From: Curvibacter delicatus NBRC 14919
GTDB lineage: Bacteria; Pseudomonadota; Gammaproteobacteria; Burkholderiales; Burkholderiaceae_C
Direction of reading: 5' to 3'
DNA: 64,000 bases
Assembly: GCF_001592265.1 (NCBI RefSeq)
Contig: NZ_BCWP01000003.1
Location: forward strand, 103,612 to 167,611
In this document: in pieces, positions 8,758 through 16,789 of the stretch
How positions within the stretch are numbered: position 1 is the first letter of the stretch
How the letters are laid out: each line of letters begins with the position of its first letter
Notes under the pieces: model-generated
What the model saw: only the letters and a program-made list of their open reading frames with translations
Told to the model about the DNA's origin: nothing
Databases searched by the model: none
Program-made: the position numbers and the translations under genes

Positions 8758-9855
8758 ATGATGCTTTTCATGTCGCGACGGACTTTCTTCCAGAGCATCT
8801 TCATTCGGCTGTTGATGCTCGGACTTGCATTGATCGTCATCTCCTTGGTCGGCCGCTACTTCATTCTCACCCGCTTCCTGCGTGATGACATCACCCAGGT
8901 CGTCGCGCAACAGCAGTTGTCGCTAGCCAATTACGCGGCGAAGGACATCAACCACAAGATCACCCAACGCCAGGATTTTCTGAGGCAACTGGCAACCGCC
9001 TTGCCGCCTGAAGCCTTGCAGCGCCCCACTGATCTGGCGCACTGGATCACATCCATCCAGACCGGGCAAACCCTATTTTCCGCTGGCCTGCTGGTGACAG
9101 ATGAACAAGGCAAGGCACTCCCCGCATCTCGCACCTGGCCCCTGAGCGACGCGCACTCCCTGATCACCGACGATGCTTTGCGAACCCTGCGTCACGGAGA
9201 GGTGTACGTGGGCCGGCCGGTCCTGACAGCCAACCCGGCGCAACCGGTCATGCCGATGATGGTGCGGATCCCCGGTCAAAAAGGACGCCCGGCCACGCTG
9301 CTGATCGGCCTGACGTTCCTGTCTGATCCGGACTTCCTGGGCAACCTCATGAGCAGCCGGATTGGTCAGAGCAGTGGCGGCTTTTTGCTGATCTCGCCGC
9401 AAGAGAGGCTGTTCATCGCCGCCTCGCACCCCAGCATGGTGCTCAAACCCACGCCACCGGAAGGCGTCAACCTGCTGCACGACAAGGCCATGGCAGGCTA
9501 CCGCGGCACCGGGGTGACGGTGAATGCGCAGGGCATCGAAGAGATTTCGGCCATGGTCACAGTGCCCAGCACCGGCTGGTTCGTGGTGGCACGCATCCCC
9601 ACCTCGGAAGCATTGGTCACGGTTGACCATGCCAAAGCTTTCATGTTCCGCAATGCCTTCCTGTCAGCGGCATTTTTTCTGACGACCTTCGTGGCGGTGC
9701 TCTACTACCTGCTACGTCCCTTGCTCCGCGCCACCGCGCAGGCCGAAAAAATGACGCTGGGGCAGGCACCGATGCAGCCCCTGCCTGTGCACGGCCAGGA
9801 TGAAGTGGGCACGCTGATTGCGGCCTTCAACCGCCTGCTTGCCAAACTCAACTAG
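8758..9855 (+). CDS. Sensor-HAMP portion of a diguanylate cyclase, ended by in-frame TAG
   Basis: About 365 residues. A transmembrane segment at roughly 15-35 (LLMLGLALIVISLVGRYF) is followed by a periplasmic dCache-like sensor region of about 250 residues, a second transmembrane helix (AFLSAAFFLTTFVAVLYYLL) and a HAMP domain ending NRLLAKLN. A TAG codon at 9853-9855 stops the frame. The next codons in the same frame read directly into a GGDEF domain, so the ancestral protein was a membrane-bound sensor diguanylate cyclase of about 545 residues. Start choice is uncertain: ATG codons at 8758, 8761 and 8770 are all possible. Confidence 0.75.
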   Translation: MMLFMSRRTFFQSIFIRLLMLGLALIVISLVGRYFILTRFLRDDITQVVAQQQLSLANYAAKDINHKITQRQDFLRQLATALPPEALQRPTDLAHWITSIQTGQTLFSAGLLVTDEQGKALPASRTWPLSDAHSLITDDALRTLRHGEVYVGRPVLTANPAQPVMPMMVRIPGQKGRPATLLIGLTFLSDPDFLGNLMSSRIGQSSGGFLLISPQERLFIAASHPSMVLKPTPPEGVNLLHDKAMAGYRGTGVTVNAQGIEEISAMVTVPSTGWFVVARIPTSEALVTVDHAKAFMFRNAFLSAAFFLTTFVAVLYYLLRPLLRATAQAEKMTLGQAPMQPLPVHGQDEVGTLIAAFNRLLAKLN

Positions 9856-10398
9856 CAGAACCATGCGCTCGCCGACGCGGCCCAGCATGATGCACTGACG
9901 GGCCTGCCCAACCGCACCCTGCTCGCTGACCGCGTGCGCCAGGCATTGGCCCATGCCACGCGCCACCAGACAGCGGTGGCCCTGCTGTTCCTTGACCTTG
10001 ACCTGTTCAAACCCATCAACGACTCCCTGGGGCACGAGGCTGGCGACAAGGTCCTGCAGGAGGTGGCACGCCGGCTGACGGCGATCGTGCGCGGCACGGA
10101 CTCGGTGGCGCGCCTTGGCGGCGACGAGTTTGTGGTGCTGCTGGACAACGTCTCCGAACCGACTTATCAGGCGACAGAACGGGTGGCCCAGGAGATCATT
10201 GCCACGTTGCGGGAGCCATTCCGTGTTGCCGGAACCCTGTGCCAGCTTGGTGTCTCCATCGGCTGCGTCATCGGCAACGCCGGCAGTTCACCGGACGGCC
10301 TGCTGCTCAAAGCCGACCACCTGATGTACAGGGCCAAGTCGCAGGGCCGCGGGTGCTACGTCATCGAAGACGAAACAGACGCGAGCGTTGCCGCCTGA
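9856..10398 (+). pseudogene. GGDEF diguanylate cyclase domain separated by the amber codon at 9853
   Basis: This segment continues the frame of the preceding fragment after the TAG and encodes about 180 residues. It starts with the linker ALADAAQHDALTGLPNR and contains the intact active-site motif RLGGDEFVVLL, so catalytic residues are preserved. No ATG with a ribosome site precedes the domain; a GTG at 9934 would remove the first conserved DALTGLPNR element. Changing the TAG to CAG or GAG would restore one continuous gene. Possibilities are a recent nonsense mutation, amber readthrough or a sequencing error. Confidence 0.75.
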
Positions 10399-10412
10399 TG
10401 CCCCGGTGGGCT

Positions 10413-11714
10413 TCAGGCCGGACGAACGCGCGCGCCCGGCGTAATGGTGGACGGGGCCGCATTCAACGCCTCGATGGCGAAGCCCGCCGCCTGTTTGTAG
10501 CGGGCCATGAACTCGTCGCGCTCGGCCTTGGGGATGACGTCGTCGATGTTGTCGAACACGCCGCCACAGCGTTCGTCCACCAGGCCCAGGATGGCGAAGG
10601 GGCCGGCGCCGCGGTTGCGCAGCACCAGGGCCGAGATGTCCTTGCACAGCTTCTGGTCGTAGGCCTGCAGGGCCTGCGCGTTCACGCCGTGCTGCACCAT
10701 GGCGGCACCCAGCACGCGCGTGTCCACAATGGCCTGGCTGGCGCCGGCCGAGCCCACGGGGTACATCACGTGCGCGGCGTCACCCAGCAGGGCCACGCGG
10801 CCGTCCACCCAGGTGGGCACCGGGTCGCGGTCGATCATGGGGTACTCAAACACTTCCTTGGCGCCGCGCAGCATGGCGGGCACGTCCAGCCAGTCGTAGT
10901 TCCAGCCCTCGAAGTGGTGGATGAAGTCCTCCACCTTCACGCGGCGGTTCCAGTCGCCCTGCGGCCAACCGCCAGAGTTGTCCACGGTGATCTCGGCAAT
11001 CCAGTTCAGGATGGACAGACCGGTGGCCGGGTCTGGCGGGGTGAGCGGGTACACCACCACGCGGTGTTTGAGCGAGCCCAGGCCGACGAAGGAAGAACCG
11101 GTGCGGCTGGCCACACCCGGCGTGGTGCCGCGCCACATGATGGCGCCGCCCCACTGGATGGGCGGCTGCGTGGGGTGCATCTGCGCGCGCACGGCGGAGT
11201 GCAGGCCGTCGGCTGCAATGAGCAGCCGGCCCTGCACTTCGCGTTGCACGCCGTTGCCCGTTTCAAGGATGGCTGTGACACCCTGCGCCTCGTTGCGGTA
11301 GCCCGCCACGCGGTTGCCCAGTTGCACGGCGTCCGGCCCCAGGCGGCGTTTGACCTCATCCAACAACAGCATCTGCAGCTTGCCGCGGTACACCGCGTAC
11401 TGCGGCCACTTGTAGCCGGCCAGCAGACCGCGCGGCTCGGCATAGACGTCGTTGCCGTTGCGCCCCACCAGGGCCCATTCCTTGGCCTGGATGCCAATGG
11501 TGTCGAGCAGGTCGGCACCAATGCCCAGGTCATACAACTCGCGCACGGCGTTGGGCTGCAAGTTGATGCCCACGCCCAGGGGCTGCAGCTCGGGCACGGC
11601 CTCATACACACGGCAGGGCACGCCGATCTGGTGCAGGGTGAGGGCCAGTGTCAGGCCGCCGATGCCGCCGCCGGCGATGAGGACAAGATCTTGTTCTTTG
11701 TTTTGAGAAGTCAT
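10413..11714 (-). CDS. FAD-dependent aromatic hydroxylase, PhzS-like
   Basis: 433 residues from the ATG at 11714 (MTSQNKEQDLVLIAGGGIGG). The longer frame up to 11849 lacks family sequence before the FAD site. The class A flavoprotein monooxygenase signature is complete: GGGIGGLTLALTLHQIG, then PLGVGINLQPNAV, the second motif ADGLHSAVR, and GDAAHVMYPVGSAGASQAI for FAD and ribityl binding. The YPMIDRDPVPTWVDGRVALLGDAAH region closely resembles phenazine hydroxylase PhzS. It uses NAD(P)H and O2 to hydroxylate an aromatic or heteroaromatic substrate, unknown here. No regulator or ring-cleavage gene is adjacent. Confidence 0.85.
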   Translation of the reverse strand: MTSQNKEQDLVLIAGGGIGGLTLALTLHQIGVPCRVYEAVPELQPLGVGINLQPNAVRELYDLGIGADLLDTIGIQAKEWALVGRNGNDVYAEPRGLLAGYKWPQYAVYRGKLQMLLLDEVKRRLGPDAVQLGNRVAGYRNEAQGVTAILETGNGVQREVQGRLLIAADGLHSAVRAQMHPTQPPIQWGGAIMWRGTTPGVASRTGSSFVGLGSLKHRVVVYPLTPPDPATGLSILNWIAEITVDNSGGWPQGDWNRRVKVEDFIHHFEGWNYDWLDVPAMLRGAKEVFEYPMIDRDPVPTWVDGRVALLGDAAHVMYPVGSAGASQAIVDTRVLGAAMVQHGVNAQALQAYDQKLCKDISALVLRNRGAGPFAILGLVDERCGGVFDNIDDVIPKAERDEFMARYKQAAGFAIEALNAAPSTITPGARVRPA

Positions 11715-11864
11715 GGAAAAAAGGTCTTCGGTTCTTGCGTCCAGGCCCGGGCCTGGCAAACGCGTGGCGACACTGTAAGGCATCTGCGACTGCGCCATGT
11801 CAGCCAGCCCCCACCAAGGCCCCTCGTGCGTAGAATGAACCGAAACCATTGACGGGCAGAAGGA

Positions 11865-13115
11865 ATGACCGTGTCAAACGACTCACCGACAAATCAGATC
11901 CAGGCCCATACCGAGAAATACCAGTTCGAGGTATTCCCCTGGAATGACAATTTTGCAACCGGCATTGCGCTGGTCGACGAGCAGCATCAGCAGTTGGTGC
12001 ACCTGATCAACAAGCTGGCCTCCCATCTGTCGCATGGTTCCAGCAACATCCAGATGGCCGAGGTGTTCGGGGAGCTGGTGGCGTATGCGGACTACCACTT
12101 CAAGGCGGAAGAGCAGATCTGGCAACCCCGCTTTCAGAACGACCCCTGGTACACGGCGCACAAGCGCGCCCATGATTCTTTTCTGCCCAAGGCGCAAGAG
12201 ATCCAGAACAAGCTGACGGACGCTTCTTACGAAAAGGTGCTGGAGGAAACGCTGAAGTTCCTGGTCAACTGGCTGGTGTTCCACATCCTCGACAACGACC
12301 GCCGGATGGCCAAGACCCTGCGCGCCCTGGACGAGGGGCTCGGCCTGCAAGCCGCCAAAGCGCGCGCCGACGAGGAAATGACCGGGATCATGCAGACCTT
12401 CGTCGAGACGGTGCTGAGCATGTACGAGAACCTGACCTCACGCAGCCTGGAACTGATTCGGGAGAAGAACGAAAGGCTGAAGACGGAACGGGCCCTGGTG
12501 GTCAGCCAGATGCAGAAACAGTCGATGGACAAGCTGCTGCAAAGCATGAAGAAGACCATCGAAGCCATGGCTTCCACCGTGGAGATTCGCGCGCCCTACA
12601 CCGCCGGCCACCAGCGGCGCGTGGCGCAACTGGCCGAGGCCATTGCGCAGGAACTGGGGCTGCCGGAGGATGAGGCGCAGGGCATCTACCTGGCCGCATC
12701 GGTCCACGACATCGGCGACATCCAGATCCCCGCTGAAATACTGACCCGGCCGGGCAGCCTGAACAGCATCGAGCGGGAAATTGTGCAGAACCATCCCCAG
12801 GCCGGCTATGACATCCTCAAAGGCATCGACTTCCCCTGGCCCATCGCAGAGATGATTTACCAGCATCACGAGCGGCTGGATGGCTCCGGCTACCCCAAGG
12901 GTCTCCTGGGCGATCAGATCCTTCTGGGCGCCAAGGTGATTGCGGTTTCTGATGTGGTGGAGGCGATGTCGTCGCACCGGCCATACCGGGCCTCGCTGGG
13001 TGTGGAAGCCGCCTTGGCCGAACTTGAAGCGCACAAGGGCCGGCTGTACGAGCCCGCGGTTGTGGATGCCTGCATCTCGCTGATTCGGGAAAAGAAGTTC
13101 GCCTTTCAGGCATGA
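11865..13115 (+). CDS. Hemerythrin/HD-GYP fusion, oxygen-linked c-di-GMP phosphodiesterase
   Basis: 416 residues. The N-terminal 135 residues form a bacteriohemerythrin: di-iron ligands are visible in VDEQHQQLVHLI, ADYHFKAEEQIW, HKRAHDSFL and FHILDNDRR. A helical linker (about 140-225) leads to the HD-GYP domain, with TAGHQRR, VHDIGD and the HHERLDGSGYP motif intact. The expected role is hydrolysis of cyclic di-GMP in response to oxygen or redox state sensed by the di-iron site. The SD-like AGAAGG directly precedes the ATG. It is a soluble protein without membrane helices. Confidence 0.9.
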   Translation: MTVSNDSPTNQIQAHTEKYQFEVFPWNDNFATGIALVDEQHQQLVHLINKLASHLSHGSSNIQMAEVFGELVAYADYHFKAEEQIWQPRFQNDPWYTAHKRAHDSFLPKAQEIQNKLTDASYEKVLEETLKFLVNWLVFHILDNDRRMAKTLRALDEGLGLQAAKARADEEMTGIMQTFVETVLSMYENLTSRSLELIREKNERLKTERALVVSQMQKQSMDKLLQSMKKTIEAMASTVEIRAPYTAGHQRRVAQLAEAIAQELGLPEDEAQGIYLAASVHDIGDIQIPAEILTRPGSLNSIEREIVQNHPQAGYDILKGIDFPWPIAEMIYQHHERLDGSGYPKGLLGDQILLGAKVIAVSDVVEAMSSHRPYRASLGVEAALAELEAHKGRLYEPAVVDACISLIREKKFAFQA

Positions 13116-13189
13116 GACGCCGGGCCAGAAGCCCGAGGCCTCGCGTCTGTCTACAGCGGCAAGAATTCAAAGCGCTACGCTTGGGCACC

Positions 13190-14302
13190 ATGGCACAAGA
13201 CAAAGAATCCGCCCCACTGCTGAAAGAACTGCTGAATGCCAAGGTTCTGGCCCACATCGGCCGTGTGGCGGCACAGGTGCACCCGGCGTTTGACCAGCGG
13301 GCCTATCTGGCCATGGCGTGCGAAGGGCTGGACGAGCTTTCCATCATGCAGCGCATGAGCCGCGCGGCGGACAGCCTGCGCGCGCACCTGCCGGCCGATT
13401 ACCCCCGCGCGCTCAAAGCCGTTCGCCGCATGGCACCGCTGTTGCCCGGCGGTTTCGCCGACATGGTGTTGCCCGAGTTCGTGGGCCGGCACGGGCTGGA
13501 TCATTTCGAGCTCTCGCTGGAAGCACTGCACGAGCTCACGCCTTACAGCAGCGCCGAGTTTGCGCTGCGCCCCTTCATTGCGCAGGACCCCGATGCCGTA
13601 CTGGCCGTGGCCGCCCGCTGGGCCGAAGACGACAACGAGCATGTGCGCCGCCTGGCCAGCGAAGGCACACGCCCCCGCCTGCCCTGGGCCCGGCGCCTGC
13701 CCCTGCTGGTGGCCGAACCGCAGCGCACACGCCCCATCCTGGAAAAACTCAAGGTGGACCCGAGTGACTACGTGCGCCGCTCGGTGGCCAACCACCTCAA
13801 CGACATCAGTAAGGACCACCCCGACTGGGTGCTGGCTCTGCTGGAAGGCTGGCCCACGCAGCAGGCCGAGACAAAGTGGATCGCCAAACACGCGCTGCGC
13901 AACCTCATCAAGGCCGGCCACCCTCGCGCGCTCCAGCTCGTGGGGGCCACGCTGGGCGCCAAGGTGCAACTGGCTTCTTTTGAGGTGTCCCCCACCGCCT
14001 TGCGCTTGGGGCAAACACTGCAGCTGGACGCGACGCTCGTGTCCACGGCGCGCCAGCCGCAGCGGCTGGTGATCGACTACGCCATCCACTACGTGAAGAA
14101 GAACGGCGACAGCAGCCGCAAGGTCTTCAAGCTGCGCACGCTGGAACTGGACGGCCAGGCGGAAGTGACGCTCAGCAAGCGCCAGACTATCGCGGACTTC
14201 ACGACCCGCACCCACTACGCGGGACGGCATCAGGTGGAGCTGCTGATCAACGGCCTCACAGTGGCACATGGCCACTTCGATCTGAAGAAACCGGCGGCGT
14301 AG
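13190..14302 (+). CDS. DNA alkylation repair protein, AlkC/AlkD-like HEAT fold with C-terminal Ig-like domain
   Basis: 370 residues from the ATG at 13190. The first 265 residues are HEAT-like helical repeats with family-type segments such as RRLASEGTRPRLPWA and DYVRRSVANHLNDISKDHP. The last 100 residues (from about QLASFEVSPTALRLGQ) read as a beta-rich Ig-like domain, an architecture reported for AlkC glycosylases. It would excise 3-methyladenine-type lesions. A strong terminator follows at 14364-14397. The functional class is good; AlkC rather than AlkD is inferred from the extra domain. Confidence 0.82.
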   Translation: MAQDKESAPLLKELLNAKVLAHIGRVAAQVHPAFDQRAYLAMACEGLDELSIMQRMSRAADSLRAHLPADYPRALKAVRRMAPLLPGGFADMVLPEFVGRHGLDHFELSLEALHELTPYSSAEFALRPFIAQDPDAVLAVAARWAEDDNEHVRRLASEGTRPRLPWARRLPLLVAEPQRTRPILEKLKVDPSDYVRRSVANHLNDISKDHPDWVLALLEGWPTQQAETKWIAKHALRNLIKAGHPRALQLVGATLGAKVQLASFEVSPTALRLGQTLQLDATLVSTARQPQRLVIDYAIHYVKKNGDSSRKVFKLRTLELDGQAEVTLSKRQTIADFTTRTHYAGRHQVELLINGLTVAHGHFDLKKPAA

Positions 14303-14363
14303 GCATCAGGCCTGTGCGGCCTTGGCGGGCATTGCTTCACGCCCGGGGTGCAGACCGCGCATG

Positions 14364-14397
14364 AAAAAAGCCACGCTTTATTCATGCGTGGCTTTTT
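14364..14397. terminator. Bidirectional intrinsic terminator
   Basis: Stem GCCACGC at 14370-14376 and GCGTGGC at 14386-14392 with a nine-base loop, flanked by six A residues on the left and five T residues on the right. It can end transcripts of the repair gene (rightward) and of the Bug gene (leftward). Confidence 0.9.
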
Positions 14398-14450
14398 GTT
14401 TCTGCGCGGCTTACGCCGCGCTGCTCATGCGAAGAGACTCAGCGGCATGC

Positions 14451-15422
14451 TCAATCGAGCGAAATCTTCTGGTCCTTGATCAGCTTGTGCCAGCGCACGA
14501 CTTCGCTGCGCAGCAGGTCAGCGTACTGTTGCGGTGTGTTGCCGACGGGCTCCACACCGAAGTCCACCAAGCGCTGCTTCACGGCGGGCTGGTTGATGGC
14601 CGTGGCCACCTGTTTCTGCAGTGCATTCACAACGGCCGGTGCCGTACCGGCGGGTGCCACGATGCCAACCAGGGCAGCGGCGTCGACGCTCTTGTAACCC
14701 AGCTCGGCGAAAGTCGGCACGTCGGGCAACTGAGCCAGGCGCGTGGCATTGGCCACAGCGAGGGGCCGGATCTTGCCGGACTTGATGAAGGCCGCGCCGG
14801 CCGCCATGTCGACCATCATGGCCGGAATCTGGCCGCCGGCCAGATCGGACAAGGCAGGCGCCGCGCCGCGGTAGGGAATGTGGACCATGTGCAGACCGGC
14901 GGTGACTTTCAGGAGTTCCATGGCCAGGTGGTGCGGGCTGCCTGCTCCGGCGGAACCAAAGCTCACCTTGCCGGGATTGGCCTTGGCCTTGGCGATGAAG
15001 TCCTTGGCGTCCTTGGCGTCGGAGTCCGGACCGACCACCAGGATCATGGGGAAACGGCCCATCAGCGTCACGGGGGTGAGGTCTTTCTCCGGGCTGTAGG
15101 ACAGCTTGGAATACAGGGCGGAGTTGAAGACCATGGTGCCGTTGTCGGCAGACAGGATGGTGTAACCATCGGGCGCGGAGCGGGCCGTCTCGGAGGCGGC
15201 GATGGCGGTGTTGCCGCCCGGCTTGTTGTCGATCAGAACGGGTTGCCCGATCTGGGTCGACAGCTGTTGGCCGATGGTACGCGCCAGGAAGTCGGAGCCG
15301 CCACCGGCCGGGTAAGGCACCAGCCAACGGATGGGCTTGGCGGGGTAGGACTGCGCGTGGGCAACGGACACCCCCACCAACAGAGGCAATGCCATCAGGC
15401 AGGCAGCAAGTCGTAATTTCAA
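14451..15422 (-). CDS. Bug-type tripartite tricarboxylate transporter substrate-binding protein
   Basis: 323 residues if started at the TTG at 15422, which follows GAGGAGTTCAAC and gives an ideal signal peptide (MKLRLAACLMALPLLVGVSVAHA, cleaved before QS). No ATG is available in a sensible position. The mature protein begins YPAKPIRWLVPYPAGGGSDFLAR and contains VLIDNKPGGNTAIAA and GSPHHLAMELL, hallmarks of Bug periplasmic receptors. Membrane partners TctA/TctB are not nearby, which is common for this family in Burkholderiales. It is divergent from an IclR regulator and probably binds the substrate of the P450 pathway. Confidence 0.92.
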   Translation of the reverse strand: MKLRLAACLMALPLLVGVSVAHAQSYPAKPIRWLVPYPAGGGSDFLARTIGQQLSTQIGQPVLIDNKPGGNTAIAASETARSAPDGYTILSADNGTMVFNSALYSKLSYSPEKDLTPVTLMGRFPMILVVGPDSDAKDAKDFIAKAKANPGKVSFGSAGAGSPHHLAMELLKVTAGLHMVHIPYRGAAPALSDLAGGQIPAMMVDMAAGAAFIKSGKIRPLAVANATRLAQLPDVPTFAELGYKSVDAAALVGIVAPAGTAPAVVNALQKQVATAINQPAVKQRLVDFGVEPVGNTPQQYADLLRSEVVRWHKLIKDQKISLD

Positions 15423-15639
15423 GTTGAACTCCTCTATCAAGAAATGATTTATCCAAAGCCAAGGTCTGCGGCAGGTCAAGAAGCCAACCATTTCGTCGCA
15501 CGAAAAAGCCAAGCTTTGCGCAAGATCAATGAAGCTTACATTTGCGTAATATAGCTGCGCAAAGCGTAATATCGACCAAGGGTATTCACTGAGGGCTGTT
15601 GCAATCGGCCTTTGCACAGTCAGCTTGCGCCTCAAGACA
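15423..15639. promoter_or_regulatory. Divergent Bug/IclR control region with repeated ATTACGC sites
   Basis: 217 bases. GCGTAATAT occurs at 15544-15552 and again at 15564-15572, exactly 20 bases apart; on the leftward strand these read ATATTACGC in the direction of Bug transcription. A palindrome TTGCGCAA lies at 15516-15523 and TTTCGT-CGC-ACGAAA at 15491-15505. The same ATTACGC pair with 20-base spacing is found upstream of the P450 gene, so these are probable binding sites of the adjacent IclR regulator. Confidence 0.65.
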
Positions 15640-16491
15640 ATGACCTCGCGTGCTATCGTTCGCGCCATTGGAGAAAACCGGAAAGTGACCCAGAAAAAAA
15701 CCACCAAACCGCCGCTGGAACGCCGACAACGGGTTCAATCCGCAGAGATGGGCATGGGCATCCTGAAGGCCCTGAGCCGCCTGGGAGGCACCGCCAGCCT
15801 GACGCTGGTTGCCTCGGAGGTTGGCGAGAGCACCGCCAAAGTGCACCGCTACATGGCCAGCCTGATCCAGGAAGGCGTGGTGGAGCAGGATCCGACAACG
15901 CAACGTTATTTCCTCGGCCGTGAGGCCATTCAGATCGGTCTGGCGGCCATCCGGCAATGCGACCCCATTCGCCTGGGGGAGTCAGCCCTGGTGCGCTTGC
16001 GCGAGCAACTGGAAGTGACTTGTTTCCTCGCCATCATGGGCAACAAGGGCCCGACAGTGCTGCGCTTTGAAGAACCCGGCCTGCCCATCACCATCAATGT
16101 ACGGGCAGGCTCCACTTTGCCCCTGCTCTGGTCGGCCACCGGGCAGGTGTTTCTGAGCTACCTGGACGATGCCAAGGTGCGTCACCAGGCCGACGAGGAA
16201 TACAGCCGGGCAACCAAGGAGCAGCGGGCCTCGCTCTCCACCAAGCAACCGATCGACCATCTGCGCAAGACGGTTCGCGCCCATGGTTGCGCCGTGGTGC
16301 ATGACACGCTGCTGCGAGGCATCAGCGCGGTGGCCGCACCGGTGTTCGACTACACGGGACGCACCAGCGCCGTGCTCACGGCGCTGGGTGCCACGGGCGG
16401 TTTTGACGCCCGCGCCGATGGTGTGATTGCCAAACAGGTCATGCGCGAGGCTGCGGCCATCAGCGCCGCACTGGGCTTTGACGGCCGCTGA
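15640..16491 (+). CDS. IclR family transcriptional regulator
   Basis: 283 residues from the ATG at 15640; a GTG at 15685 with GGAGA upstream would give 268 residues and is a real alternative. A winged-helix HTH lies near residues 38-95 (MGILKALSRLGGTASLTLVASEVG...VHRYMASLIQEG), followed by the IclR effector domain (about 105-280) with PTVLRFEEPGLPITINVRAG and HDTLLRGISAVAAPVFD. It sits between the Bug gene and the P450 operon. The shared repeat sites suggest it controls both and itself. The effector is likely the aromatic substrate or an intermediate. Confidence 0.9.
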   Translation: MTSRAIVRAIGENRKVTQKKTTKPPLERRQRVQSAEMGMGILKALSRLGGTASLTLVASEVGESTAKVHRYMASLIQEGVVEQDPTTQRYFLGREAIQIGLAAIRQCDPIRLGESALVRLREQLEVTCFLAIMGNKGPTVLRFEEPGLPITINVRAGSTLPLLWSATGQVFLSYLDDAKVRHQADEEYSRATKEQRASLSTKQPIDHLRKTVRAHGCAVVHDTLLRGISAVAAPVFDYTGRTSAVLTALGATGGFDARADGVIAKQVMREAAAISAALGFDGR

Positions 16492-16789
16492 CACGGTGGC
16501 CTGACGCGCGCGCCACACGGCCCCGCAACAGGCGGGGCCGCTTCGATTTCCCTCCTTCCAGCGAGCCTCACCCATGACGGGTGAGACCACGCCGCTCCCC
16601 CGGCACGGGGCCTCTTCCAGTGCGGCCACAGCGCTGATGCCGCACGCCCACTCTCGCCCACACCTCGGCGCTTGGTCTAGGGATAACCCCAGTCACCAAC
16701 ATTACGCATTGCGTATCATAATTACGCAATACGAAGTTTGACCCAACTCAGGGAATCTGGGGCGCGGTCATGCCACAACGAGGTGAACC
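16492..16789. promoter_or_regulatory. Terminator plus promoter region of the P450 operon
   Basis: 298 bases. A hairpin at 16518-16540 (CGGCCCCGC, loop AACAG, GCGGGGCCG) probably ends iclR transcripts. CTAGGG-ATAA-CCCCAG at 16677-16692 resembles the palindrome upstream of the left-edge regulator. ATTACGC repeats start at 16701 and 16721, again 20 bases apart and oriented with transcription; the first lies in the palindrome TACGCA-T-TGCGTA (16703-16715). The downstream ATG at 16790 has GAGGTG as ribosome site. Confidence 0.65.
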
